From the NCBI RefSeq assembly GCF_002095315.1, contig NZ_MLFN01000011.1:19420-83419 (forward strand): DNA of 64,000 bases. The letters run 5' to 3'. The translations under genes and the position numbers were made by a program. Every line of letters starts with the position of its first letter. Position 1 is the first letter of the stretch. This document shows, in pieces, positions 25,910-34,249 of the stretch. Source of the DNA: Pantoea conspicua (GTDB lineage: Bacteria > Pseudomonadota > Gammaproteobacteria > Enterobacterales > Enterobacteriaceae). The notes under the pieces are model-generated. The model worked only from the letters and a program-made list of their open reading frames with translations, was not told the DNA's origin and searched no databases.

Positions 25910-26251
25910 ATGTTTATCTACAAAAAAGAGCGGCCACTGGAAGATTTAGGCAACGGCGTGACCCGTCGGGTGCTGGCGTATGGCGGTACCATGATGGCGG
26001 TCGAAGTCAGTTTCGAAAAAGATGCCGTCGGTCCGTTGCACCACCATCCGCATGAGCAGTTAACCTATGTGCTGAGCGGCCGTTTCGCCTTTACCATTAA
26101 TGGTGAGACGCGGGAAGTGGGTCCGGGCGATACGCTGTACAAAGCGCCCGATGTAGTACATGGCTGCGTCTGCCTCGAACCCGGCGTACTGCTGGATACC
26201 TTTACCCCACAACGTGAAGATTTCCTGCCCGCCCGCGACACCACCGCCTGA
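25910..26251 (+). CDS. kdgF: KdgF-like cupin (unsaturated uronate linearisation)
   Basis: A 113-aa single-domain cupin. The metal-binding motif HHHPHEQLTYVLSGRFAF lies near residues 44-61, and PGDTLYKAPDVVHG near 80-93 supplies the last His. Length and motifs fit KdgF, which opens 4,5-unsaturated monouronates into the linear keto form, the step before KduI/DhuI. The divergent DhuI-like gene and the KdgR operator agree with this. ATG has AAGGAAG upstream. Other small cupins look similar, so the name rests partly on context. Confidence 0.78.
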   Translation: MFIYKKERPLEDLGNGVTRRVLAYGGTMMAVEVSFEKDAVGPLHHHPHEQLTYVLSGRFAFTINGETREVGPGDTLYKAPDVVHGCVCLEPGVLLDTFTPQREDFLPARDTTA

Positions 26252-26636
26252 TAAAACGTGAATCAGCCGCCGGGCAACCTGTCGCACGGTGGCTGATGCT
26301 GAACGATACCCCGCCTGCATATTGCGTTCATTCGACGGCTCTGGCTAACACTGGCCGGGCCGCGGATTATTTTTTTAACTTTTTTACCAGCAGACTCCTT
26401 AGCTAACCAAATGATTAGCAGGCTTTTAATATTTACCGGCTGCGTAATAGCCGGACGCTGCCACTCCGCATCCCCCGCCAGCCGCGGCCTGCTCGACTAT
26501 TCTTATTGTGTTTCCCCCGCCTCTGATACCCGTTTCGCTTAAAAAGATTTCCACCAAAACCTGTACAAAAATCAGATTACTGCATAGGTTTAAAGCATTC
26601 ATCAGGTCATTTTTTAACCCAAAACAGGACAATTCT
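26252..26636. other. intergenic, 385 bases
   Basis: After kdgF an imperfect repeat (ATCAGCC ... GGCTGAT, about 26264-26298) may end transcription, but no T-run follows. The second half is AT-rich and carries the promoter of the small gene at 26637. I see no other gene here. Confidence 0.35.
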
Positions 26637-26870
26637 ATGAACTACACAGAGAGCAATACCCTGGCCGTGAAGGAAAATGTCCACTTGATCCCTCCGGCGT
26701 ATCACGCCACTGAACAGGACAAGCTGATTTTTCTGGTCGAAGAGCTGATGGAAGCGGGCAAGGAAACCAGTTGCATGGCGCTGCTGCGTCATCTGGCAGC
26801 CGCAGAGAGTGCGGAAGAAGAGGCGTGCTGCCGGGAATTGCTGACTTTACTGATGGCGAAACAGGCGTGA
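26637..26870 (+). CDS. small YmgB/AriR-like protein (tentative)
   Basis: A 77-aa acidic, helical protein with no membrane segment. The ATG at 26637 follows AGGACAATTCT; the frame extends upstream but without a site. The pattern HATEQDKLIFLVEELMEAGK then ALLRHLAAAESAEEE and LLTLLM resembles the YmgB/AriR family of small regulators of biofilm and acid resistance (EEESAVL, LMLSG, LI.SLE spacing). The similarity is weak, by eye only, so a lone hypothetical protein is the fallback. It contains three Cys, which AriR does not share as far as I recall. Confidence 0.55.
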   Translation: MNYTESNTLAVKENVHLIPPAYHATEQDKLIFLVEELMEAGKETSCMALLRHLAAAESAEEEACCRELLTLLMAKQA

Positions 26871-27153
26871 TGCTGACCGTTTGCAGCAAAGCGGTGGCTG
26901 CGCCCCGTTGCGGGTTACTGATAGCAGGCTGTCACCGCGCCCGCTGATCCTCCGTCCCGGTGCTCCGCCGCTGGCTGGTCCATCCCCCGTCAGTGCTGCG
27001 CGGCAGCCATTCCTGTCAGGCGACAGTGGCGCGATATCCGGCTGATTAATCCCGCTTACTTTGTTAGTCTCACAGGATGGACCGATACGCTTTACCTCAG
27101 TCAGAGAAGATTAACACCGCTTGCATTGCGGTGGGATAGCCTGTCTCTCTCCC

Positions 27154-27177
27154 GCCGGTAAGGCGGGCCTTACCGGC
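27154..27177 (+). other. strong hairpin just upstream of the kinase-like gene
   Basis: Arms of 11 bp (27154-27164 and 27167-27177) are perfectly complementary around two bases. The structure ends 21 bases before the ATG at 27199 and has no T-run. It could be an operator or a translation-control hairpin. The rest of the 328-base gap (26871-27198) shows nothing else I can support. Confidence 0.5.
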
Positions 27178-27198
27178 GTTAACCCGATAAGGAACCTT

Positions 27199-27696
27199 AT
27201 GAATCGTGATACCGTGACTCCCGCAACGCTGCACCTGCTGTGCGGCAAAATCGCTTCCGGTAAATCAACCCTTGCTGCCCGTCTGGGTGCAGAACCGGGT
27301 TGCGTGATCCTCAGTGAAGATCACTGGCTGGCTGCGCTCTACCCGGATCAGCTGCAGTCGGTCGCCGACTATATCCGCTGTGCGGCGTGGCTGAAAACGG
27401 CCATGACCCCGCACCTGTTGGCGCTGCTCCGGACAGGTGTCTCAGTGGTGCTCGATTTTCCCGCCAACACCCAGGCGAATCGTGCCTGGATGAGATCGCT
27501 GATCACGCAATCCGCGGCGCAGCACCAGCTGCATTATCTCGACCTCCCCGACGACCTGTGTAAATCCCGTCTGCGTGCCCGCAATCAGTCAGGCACCCAT
27601 GCCTTCGCCACCAGCGATGAGCAGTTCGCGTTAATCACCCGCTACTTTGAGCCACCGCAGGAGAGCGAAGGGTTTAATCTGGTGCGGCACCGTTAA
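27199..27696 (+). CDS. P-loop kinase-like protein (AAA_33 type)
   Basis: A 165-aa protein with Walker A GKIASGKST at residues 15-23 and a likely LID region KSRLRARNQSGTHAF near 124, as in small nucleotide, sugar or zeta-toxin-like kinases. The substrate-site segment VILSEDHWLAALYPDQL follows the P-loop. ATG at 27199 comes after AAGGAACCTT. No partner gene suggests the substrate. A similar but distinct P-loop protein is encoded at 34218-34841. Confidence 0.75.
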   Translation: MNRDTVTPATLHLLCGKIASGKSTLAARLGAEPGCVILSEDHWLAALYPDQLQSVADYIRCAAWLKTAMTPHLLALLRTGVSVVLDFPANTQANRAWMRSLITQSAAQHQLHYLDLPDDLCKSRLRARNQSGTHAFATSDEQFALITRYFEPPQESEGFNLVRHR

Positions 27697-27749
27697 CGCA
27701 CGGCAGCGGATAAGGCTGAGCCTTCCAGTGCCGGATTTAGCCGATGACG

Positions 27750-28643
27750 CTACGCCAGCGTCAGCGCGGCCAGCACGTCAGCAACCTGCTGAGCATCCGT
27801 TGCTGAAAGCGGCAGTAACGGACGCGGCAGACAATCTGGCGCGGTCAGGCCTGCAATGGCCGCCGCCGCTGCCATCACCCGCAGACTGCCGCCATGCTGA
27901 CGGAACAGCGCCCATAAAGGTTGCAGCTGCGCATCCAGCGCGCTGACACGCTGATCATCATCCGCCTTCGCCGCCGAGGTGATCGCCTGTGCAATCCGGG
28001 GAAACAGCCCGCCGCAGACCGAGTACCAGCCATCGCAGCCCGCCAGCAGACCGGTAGCGGCAAATGCATCGCCGCTGACCCCGATTGAGACCGTCTCCGG
28101 CAGCAGGGACCGCAGTTGCGCAATGCGCTCCCGGGCAGCCTGCAAATCTGCAGGTACGCCGGGTATTTTTATTGAGGCAATACCCGGTAGCGCGGCGATG
28201 CGGCCAAGCAGCGCATCGGAAAAAGCAAAATGAGTAGTACCCGGATTGTCATAGACGCAGATCGGCACCGAGACGTGACGCGTCACCGTCTGGTAGAGCG
28301 TGAACACCTCGTCTTCCCGCAGTGCCTGATAGCCGAGTGGCGGCAACAGCAACGCCGCCGCACCTGCCTGCTGGGCATCCTCTGCCAGCTGCAGCACTTC
28401 AGTCGTACTGACCGCACCAATGCTAACCATCACCGGAATCGCCTCTGAATGGGCAACCGCCAGTTCGGTAATTCGCCTGCGCTGGGCGCGGGTCAGATAG
28501 GCGTAACTGCCGGTGGAACCCAGCACCCCAAGCGAATCGACCTTCGCCTCCGTCAGCCGCTGCAACAGCCGTAAAAATGCCGCTTCATCCGGCTTATCCG
28601 CCGCAAAAGGGGTCAGGGGAAACGCACTCAGTCCGGTAAACAT
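27750..28643 (-). CDS. dihydrodipicolinate synthase-family aldolase/lyase
   Basis: A 297-aa DapA-superfamily barrel: GVLGSTGSYAYLTRAQRRRI near residue 38 (phosphate-loop-like GSTG), VPICVYDNPGTTHFAFSD near 125 (the Tyr of the catalytic triad) and ASIKIPG near 157 with the Schiff-base Lys. It is not lysine-biosynthetic DapA by context; such paralogues split or dehydrate keto-sugar acids or N-acetylneuraminate-like compounds. The start is ATG at 28643, 8 bases after GGAG. It stands alone, convergent with the P-loop gene. Confidence 0.82.
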   Translation of the reverse strand: MFTGLSAFPLTPFAADKPDEAAFLRLLQRLTEAKVDSLGVLGSTGSYAYLTRAQRRRITELAVAHSEAIPVMVSIGAVSTTEVLQLAEDAQQAGAAALLLPPLGYQALREDEVFTLYQTVTRHVSVPICVYDNPGTTHFAFSDALLGRIAALPGIASIKIPGVPADLQAARERIAQLRSLLPETVSIGVSGDAFAATGLLAGCDGWYSVCGGLFPRIAQAITSAAKADDDQRVSALDAQLQPLWALFRQHGGSLRVMAAAAAIAGLTAPDCLPRPLLPLSATDAQQVADVLAALTLA

Positions 28644-28813
28644 TGTCACTGCTCCATAATGGGGGATTACCTGGCTGGCTCACTCATCTCGTCAGCACAG
28701 GGAGATTTCGTTACTGGCCGAAGCATCACGCCGCCCCGCCCGCTATTTTACTGCTGACACCCAAAGGAGGAGGCTGGTCAGAGAGTATGCCTCTGAACAG
28801 GAGGTAAATTACA

Positions 28814-29033
28814 ATGTTTGATCTTAATGTGATCCTGCAAAAGCGTTTCGGCATCCCGACACCTGGCCCGCAGCTATGACGATTGCCTGGCGGGAGAGGT
28901 TGCGGTGCAGATCTGCGACGCTCTGCTGCAACCCGCGGACGGCAGCGCCGTCACGCTTTACGACCAGCAACAGTCTGCCATCCCAGGTGGTCAGCGTCAG
29001 GAGACCGCCAGCCCCGATTCACGTCAGCTGTAA
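28814..29033 (+). pseudogene. small hypothetical gene, probably frameshifted
   Basis: The ATG at 28814 has a full consensus AGGAGGT 7-8 bases upstream, unusually strong for a non-gene. As given, the frame stops after 21 codons (MFDLNVILQKRFGIPTPGPQ...). In another frame the sequence continues from HLARSYDDCLAGEVAVQICD to a stop at 29031, making about 74 aa. The junction is at about 28858-28864 in an ACAC repeat, where loss of one CA pair would explain it. I do not recognise the product. A bare 21-aa peptide is the alternative. Confidence 0.45.
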
Positions 29034-29271
29034 CACAGTTATGAATTCTGTCACATTTCTGCAAACTGACGTCGCGGGCAACATGACCGGGTGAAGATTG
29101 CACCTGACGACTAATCACCTGATATTGCTGACTTTATGGCTTCACCCTGTCTGAATCATGCAGGTCACGCATCAATCCATGCCCTTTTTGCACTTATTTA
29201 CCGCTGGTCGCTGATCCACTCTTCGATGACAGGCGCGGTAAAAAGCGTCATTCACAGACTGGAGCTCACTG

Positions 29272-30582
29272 ATGCAAACCCCCTCACCCTCTACGCTTTC
29301 CACCCGCGCCCGGATCGGCGCAATATTTCGTGTTACCTCAGGTAACTTTCTTGAGCAGTTTGATTTCTTCCTGTTTGGTTTTTATGCCACCTACATCGCC
29401 CATACCTTCTTTCCGGCCAGCAGTGAATTTGCTTCGCTGATGATGACCTTTGCCGTGTTTGGTGCCGGTTTCCTGATGCGTCCGCTCGGCGCGGTGGTGC
29501 TGGGTGCCTATATTGACAAAGTGGGCCGCCGTAAGGGGCTGATTGTGACGCTGTCAATCATGGCAGCAGGCACCTTCATGATTGTGCTGATCCCCTCTTA
29601 CCAGAGTATTGGCCTGTGGGCGCCGCTACTGGTGCTGCTGGGACGTCTGCTGCAGGGCTTTTCCGCCGGAGCGGAGCTGGGCGGCGTTTCTGTCTATCTG
29701 GCCGAGATCGCCACACCAGGCCGTAAAGGCTTCTATACCAGCTGGCAATCGGGCAGTCAGCAGGTGGCGATCATGGTAGCCGCGGCAATGGGCTTTATCC
29801 TCAACGCAGTGCTGGAAGAGAGCGCCATCCGCGACTGGGGCTGGCGCATTCCGTTCCTGTTTGGCTGCATGATCGTGCCGTTTATTTTCGTGCTACGCCG
29901 CAAGCTGGAAGAGACTCAGGCGTTCAACGACCGTCGCAGCCATCCTGATGTGAAGCAGGTATTCCGCATCCTGCTCGCCAACTGGCAGGTGGTGATTGCC
30001 GGGATGCTGATGGTGGCGATGACCACGACGGCGTTTTACCTGATTACCGTCTACGCGCCGACCTTTGGCAAGAAAGTGCTGCTGCTCAGCGCCTCTGACA
30101 GCCTGCTGGTGACATTACTGGTGGCGGTGTCGAACTTTATCTGGCTGCCGATTGGCGGCGCGCTGTCAGATCGTTTTGGCCGCAAGCCGATTCTGATCAC
30201 CATGACACTGCTGGCGCTGGCAACCTCCTATCCGGCGCTGAGCCTGCTGGCGGCGGCTCCGGGCTTCTCGATGATGCTGGGCGTATTGTTGTGGCTTTCA
30301 ATGATCTACGGCCTGTATAACGGCGCGATGATCCCGGCACTGACCGAAATTATGCCAGCCGAAGTGCGGGTGGCGGGCTTCTCGCTGGCCTACAGCCTGG
30401 CGACCGCGTTGTTTGGCGGCTTCACGCCGGTGATGTCTACTGGCCTGATTGAGCTGACCGGGGATAAAGCCTCGCCCGGCTACTGGATGAGTTTTGCCGC
30501 AGTCTGTGCCCTGCTGGCAACCCTCTACCTCTACCGCCGAACCAGCGAGCGCCTGCCGCAGACCCGTAAATCCTTCAGCTAA
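29272..30582 (+). CDS. MFS tricarboxylate transporter (CitA/TcuC-like)
   Basis: A 436-aa, twelve-helix major facilitator of the metabolite:proton symporter branch. [20 protein letters not shown] near residue 25, [20 protein letters not shown] near 64 and [20 protein letters not shown] near 124 are hallmarks shared with CitA and TcuC. These carriers import citrate, tricarballylate or aconitate. The start follows GGAGCTCACTG. The next gene begins 10 bases after its stop, so both form an operon, with a LysR gene convergent behind. Confidence 0.87.
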   Translation: MQTPSPSTLSTRARIGAIFRVTSGNFLEQFDFFLFGFYATYIAHTFFPASSEFASLMMTFAVFGAGFLMRPLGAVVLGAYIDKVGRRKGLIVTLSIMAAGTFMIVLIPSYQSIGLWAPLLVLLGRLLQGFSAGAELGGVSVYLAEIATPGRKGFYTSWQSGSQQVAIMVAAAMGFILNAVLEESAIRDWGWRIPFLFGCMIVPFIFVLRRKLEETQAFNDRRSHPDVKQVFRILLANWQVVIAGMLMVAMTTTAFYLITVYAPTFGKKVLLLSASDSLLVTLLVAVSNFIWLPIGGALSDRFGRKPILITMTLLALATSYPALSLLAAAPGFSMMLGVLLWLSMIYGLYNGAMIPALTEIMPAEVRVAGFSLAYSLATALFGGFTPVMSTGLIELTGDKASPGYWMSFAAVCALLATLYLYRRTSERLPQTRKSFS

Positions 30583-30592
30583 GGAAACCTGC

Positions 30593-31402
30593 ATGAAACG
30601 TTGTTTATTATTCATTGCTCTGCTGAGCAGCGTCGCGGGCAGTGCCTGCGCGCAGACCAAAGAACTGACCGTGATGATCTCCGGCGGCTTTAAAGCGGCA
30701 TGGGATAAATTATCACCGCGCTATGCGCAACGTGAAGGCATTCAGATCCGGACCGTCGCTGGCCCCTCGATGGGCAGTACGCCACAGGCGATCCCGGCCC
30801 GGCTGGCGCGGGGTGAATCCGCCGACCTGGTGATTATGGTGGGCGACGCGCTGGGCGATCTGGAAAAACAGGGCCGCACGCTGCCCGGTTCACGGGTTGA
30901 ACTGGCCGATTCCCGCATCGGTGCGGTGATCAGTCAGGGTGCAACGCCGGTGACTATCGACAGCGAAAGCGCGCTGCGCCGCACGCTGCTCAATGCCCGC
31001 TCGATCGCCTATTCAGACAGTGCCAGCGGCAAATACGTCAGCAGTCAACTTTTCAGCCGACTGGGGATTGAGGATCAGGTCAGGGCGAAGGCATTTAAAG
31101 TCGAACGCATTCCGGTCGCCTCGCAGGTCGCGGCAGGCAAATACAGCATCGGGTTTCAGCAGGTCAGTGAGCTGCTGCCGGTCGCCGGGGTCACTTTCGT
31201 CGGCGAGTTGCCGGACACATTACAATACACCACCCGCTTTGCCGGTGCGGTGGTCCGGCAGTCCGCGCAGCCGGACGAGGCGCGTCAGCTGCTGCGCTGG
31301 CTCGCCTCGCCCGAGGTTCAACAGGTGGTACGTGAGACCGGGTTGCACCCGATCGTGACGTCGCAGCCGACCCGCGTCACCCAGCCTGATACTGTTCAAT
31401 AA
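30593..31402 (+). CDS. ModA-like periplasmic protein, candidate aconitate isomerase
   Basis: A 269-aa protein with signal peptide (first about 20 residues ending SACA) and a type II binding-protein fold like ModA: ELTVMISGGFKAAWDKLSP near residue 23, RLARGESADLVIMVGDALG near 77, IAYSDSASGKYVSSQLFSRL near 137. Aconitate isomerase of Pseudomonas is a periplasmic protein of this size and fold, as I recall. The co-transcribed CitA/TcuC-like carrier and the neighbouring LysR gene fit trans-aconitate use. A plain binding protein is the alternative, but no ABC permease is near. Its last 26 bases overlap the convergent LysR gene. Confidence 0.68.
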   Translation: MKRCLLFIALLSSVAGSACAQTKELTVMISGGFKAAWDKLSPRYAQREGIQIRTVAGPSMGSTPQAIPARLARGESADLVIMVGDALGDLEKQGRTLPGSRVELADSRIGAVISQGATPVTIDSESALRRTLLNARSIAYSDSASGKYVSSQLFSRLGIEDQVRAKAFKVERIPVASQVAAGKYSIGFQQVSELLPVAGVTFVGELPDTLQYTTRFAGAVVRQSAQPDEARQLLRWLASPEVQQVVRETGLHPIVTSQPTRVTQPDTVQ

Positions 31403-32276
31403 TCAGCGTTTCCAGCTCGACGGCCAGATGCGACAGCGTCCGACCGGTTTTACGCAGCAGACCCACGGTGCGTAAAACCGGCGGATCGGTCAGCGGCACC
31501 GAGGCCAGCGCAGAATGCCCCGAAACCGGCATCGACATCGCGGGCACCGCAGCAATGCCCAGGCCCGCTTCGACCATGCCCAGCATGGTGGTGACATGCC
31601 GGGTTTCGCAGATGCACGCCTTCTCCGGCACGATGTGCGCCAGCGCCTGATCGAGCAGGTTACGGTTACCGGAGGTTTTATCCAGCCCGATCCAGGCCTG
31701 CTGATAAAATTGGTGCCAGCTCAGGCTCGCTTTCGCCGCAATCGGGTGCTCATGCCGGCAGGCCGCCACATAAGGATCGTCGCGCAGCGGCAGAAAATGC
31801 ACATCGGGCTGGCTACGGCCGGAGAAGCTGATACCAAAATCCGCCTGACCGCCTATCACCGCGTCATAAACATTGGCGGCGCTGCTATCGATCAACTTAA
31901 CCCGCACCCGCGGATAGCGAGCCTGAAATAGCCGGATGATATTGGGCATGAAGTAATAGGCGGCGGAAGGCACACAGGCGACGGTGATCAGGCCGGTACG
32001 GGTCATGCTGACCTCACTCAGATCGGCCATCACCTCTTCAAAATCCACCAGCAGCTTGTCCGATCGCTCGGCAAAGGCGTGTCCCTTTAACGTCAGGGTG
32101 ACCCGCCGTGTGGTGCGTTCAAAGAGGCGAATACCCAGCACCGTTTCGAGCTTGTCTATTCTGCGGCTCAGGGCCGACTGCGACAGGCAGATCGAATCCG
32201 CCGCGAGGCGAAAATTGCCGTACTCCACCAGCGCGCGGAACGCATAGAGATCGTTGAGATCAACATTAACCGGCAT
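31377..32276 (-). CDS. LysR-family transcriptional regulator (TcuR-like candidate)
   Basis: A 299-aa LysR regulator. The winged helix-turn-helix is at residues 5-65 (LNDLYAFRALVEYGNFRLAA, SQSALSRRIDKLE) and the effector domain at 90-295 (TVACVPSAAYYFMPNIIRLF, LPLRDDPYVAACRHEHP). Its gene faces the transporter and ModA-like gene tail to tail, unlike the usual divergent LysR arrangement. Control of the tricarboxylate pair is likely but inferred from adjacency. The start follows GAGGAGGAAG. Confidence 0.85.
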   Translation of the reverse strand: MPVNVDLNDLYAFRALVEYGNFRLAADSICLSQSALSRRIDKLETVLGIRLFERTTRRVTLTLKGHAFAERSDKLLVDFEEVMADLSEVSMTRTGLITVACVPSAAYYFMPNIIRLFQARYPRVRVKLIDSSAANVYDAVIGGQADFGISFSGRSQPDVHFLPLRDDPYVAACRHEHPIAAKASLSWHQFYQQAWIGLDKTSGNRNLLDQALAHIVPEKACICETRHVTTMLGMVEAGLGIAAVPAMSMPVSGHSALASVPLTDPPVLRTVGLLRKTGRTLSHLAVELETLIIEQYQAG

Positions 32277-32300
32277 AGTGACTTCCTCCTCTTCTGCGCA

Positions 32301-32786
32301 TCAGGCCTCCTCCCGCTCGTCGCCACGCAACGCGCTGAAATCGTTGACGAAACGCTGCAGTAACTGCTCCAGCGCGGCACGATCCTCCTCCGGCCAGTGC
32401 GCAAACACCCGCTGGTAGATCTGCACCCGTTGCGCATCAATTCTATCGGTCATTGCTGTGCCGGCCGGGGTGATTGCCGCCTCGTTGATGCGTTTGTCAC
32501 TGCCATTTTTCTGGCGCCGGACCAGACCGGTCTCTTCCAGCTTCGCCACCTGCCGACTGACGGTGGTGTAATCGCGCCCCACCCGATCGGCCAGTTCCCC
32601 GACGCCGATCGGTCCGAACCGGCCGACCTGCACCAGCAGTGGGAACAGTGCGCGATCAAGTTCAATGCCAGCACCCCTGATCATCGCCAGGTCGCGCTGA
32701 GGGCGGTTAAACGCCCCGACAAGGGTCAGTAAGCTGTTGTGCAGTGCATCAAACTGACCATTATGTGTATTTTGCACCTTTTTCAT
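32301..32786 (-). CDS. MarR-family transcriptional regulator
   Basis: A 161-aa MarR protein with the winged helix at residues 50-115: GPIGVGELADRVGRDYTTVS then KLEETGLVRRQKNGSDKR with the conserved wing. It is divergent from the oxidoreductase gene at 32859, with a short inverted repeat between. ATG 32786 (MKKVQNTH...) is chosen; two more starts upstream are possible. MarR repressors of this layout usually respond to aromatic or electrophilic compounds, which would fit a quinone-oxidoreductase target. Confidence 0.85.
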   Translation of the reverse strand: MKKVQNTHNGQFDALHNSLLTLVGAFNRPQRDLAMIRGAGIELDRALFPLLVQVGRFGPIGVGELADRVGRDYTTVSRQVAKLEETGLVRRQKNGSDKRINEAAITPAGTAMTDRIDAQRVQIYQRVFAHWPEEDRAALEQLLQRFVNDFSALRGDEREEA

Positions 32787-32814
32787 TGACGCCATCCCGA
32801 GGCAGGAATAATGT

Positions 32815-32827
32815 GTGTACTCTACAC
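32815..32827. promoter_or_regulatory. inverted repeat, candidate MarR operator
   Basis: GTGTACTCTACAC is a perfect 5-bp inverted repeat around three bases, centred in the 72-base gap between the divergent marR-type and oxidoreductase genes. Position and symmetry fit autoregulation plus control of the oxidoreductase. Confidence 0.6.
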
Positions 32828-32858
32828 TCATTTAACCGCTGACAGAAGGCCACCCTCT

Positions 32859-33794
32859 ATGAAAGCAGCCATCATCGCGCAGTCAGGTGAAAAACCGCAC
32901 TACGGTGATTTTCCTGAACCCCAGGCGACCGCACAGCAGCTGCGGGTCAGGGTGAAAGCCGCCGCCATCAGCCAGCTGGCGAAATCTCGTGCGGCGGGCA
33001 CCCATTACAGTTCAGCCGCGCACTATCCGTTTATTCCCGGCATTGACGGCACCGGCTATCTCGATAACGGCGATCCGGTCTACTTTCTGGCGTTTGACGG
33101 AAGCTGGGGCAGCATGGCAGAGACCACCCTGGTGCGTCGCGAAAGCCTGATTCCGCTGCCGCCGACGCTGGACCCGGTCATCGCCGCGGCGATTGCCAAT
33201 CCCGGTATGTCCTCGTGGACGGCCCTGACCCGCCGGGCGGCGCTGCGGCCAGGGGAAACGGTGCTGATTAACGGAGCCACCGGTACCTCAGGTCGGCTGG
33301 CGATCCGCATCGCACGCAGTCTGGGCGCCGGGAAAATCATTGCCACCGGCCGCAACAAAGAGACGCTGCAACAGTTACAGCACGAGGGGGCTGATATCAT
33401 CCTGACGCTGGATACGCTGACGACAGAACTGCCCGCACTGATGGCGCAAGGCGTGGATGTGGTGCTGGATTATTTATGGGGTGAGAGTGCGCTGGCGATC
33501 ATGGCGGCGGCGGTGCGCGGCGGCGACAAGGTAGTGCGCTTTGTGCAGATTGGTTCGCTGAGCGGACAGGAGATTCCGCTGCACAGTAAACTGCTGCGTT
33601 CATCCGGATTGACGCTGATGGGCAGCGGCCTCGGCAGCGTCTCTGATAGCGAGTTAATCGCCTCAATTGGCGAAATGCTGCAGGCCGCCGGACCACACCA
33701 TTTTTCAGTGCCTTTCCGCACACGTCCGTTAAGCGAGGTCGCGCAGGCGTGGGACGAAGACGACAGCCGCTGCCGGACCGTGTTTACCCTGTAA
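32859..33794 (+). CDS. quinone oxidoreductase-like MDR-family dehydrogenase
   Basis: A 311-aa medium-chain dehydrogenase/reductase without zinc ligands. The N-terminal GroES-like domain spans residues 1-110 (PFIPGIDGTGYLDNGDPVYF) and the Rossmann domain has VLINGATGTSGRLAIRIARS near 134. It would reduce quinones, enones or aldehydes with NADPH in the cytoplasm. The start ATG at 32859 is preceded by a weak site; the frame extends 16 codons upstream through the operator, so the shorter form is more likely. It is probably repressed by the divergent MarR protein. Confidence 0.85.
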   Translation: MKAAIIAQSGEKPHYGDFPEPQATAQQLRVRVKAAAISQLAKSRAAGTHYSSAAHYPFIPGIDGTGYLDNGDPVYFLAFDGSWGSMAETTLVRRESLIPLPPTLDPVIAAAIANPGMSSWTALTRRAALRPGETVLINGATGTSGRLAIRIARSLGAGKIIATGRNKETLQQLQHEGADIILTLDTLTTELPALMAQGVDVVLDYLWGESALAIMAAAVRGGDKVVRFVQIGSLSGQEIPLHSKLLRSSGLTLMGSGLGSVSDSELIASIGEMLQAAGPHHFSVPFRTRPLSEVAQAWDEDDSRCRTVFTL

Positions 33795-33820
33795 ATTCTC
33801 AATCCGCTTCAGCGCGGCGG

Positions 33821-34249
33821 TTACAGTGGATGCAAAAAGCGCTCAGGATAATCGGGCGTAATCGCCTGCTGGCTGTCGTAGCGGCCAAACAGCTTATAGC
33901 GATTTAAGGCGATGCGGTCGTAAGCGAAATTGCTGATGGCATCAGGGAAATGGCGCAATACGCCGAGGCCGCGCCAGGGTGCCGGCAGATGCCGCATAAC
34001 GCGAAATACCGCCTGTGCCCGCAACCAGTGCTGGTCACCGGCGATATAGACAATGGTACTGACGTTCTCTTCTGGTAAGCCCGCCCAGCGCAGCAGCGCC
34101 TTACCCTGCTCGCTCTGTACCGCCGCAAAACGAACCTGCCGCGCCAGCCGATGGCGCAGCAGGAACCGGACCCAGCCGTTGCACAGCTTACAGACGCCGT
34201 CATACAGCACGGCACTCTCACCGGTTTGCAGATAAGGGGGTGATGACAT
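33821..34249 (-). CDS. DCC-family thiol-disulfide oxidoreductase-like protein
   Basis: A 142-aa protein of the DCC (DUF393) family. The name-giving motif is YDGVCKLCNGW with Cys20 and Cys23 in a CxxC arrangement at the N-terminus. LRWAGLPEE and LFGRYD also fit the family. It is thought to be a thioredoxin-like redox protein of unknown partner. The ATG at 34249 has GGAG about 7 bases upstream and lies inside the end of the P-loop gene (32-base overlap), so translation is coupled to it. Confidence 0.85.
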   Translation of the reverse strand: MSSPPYLQTGESAVLYDGVCKLCNGWVRFLLRHRLARQVRFAAVQSEQGKALLRWAGLPEENVSTIVYIAGDQHWLRAQAVFRVMRHLPAPWRGLGVLRHFPDAISNFAYDRIALNRYKLFGRYDSQQAITPDYPERFLHPL

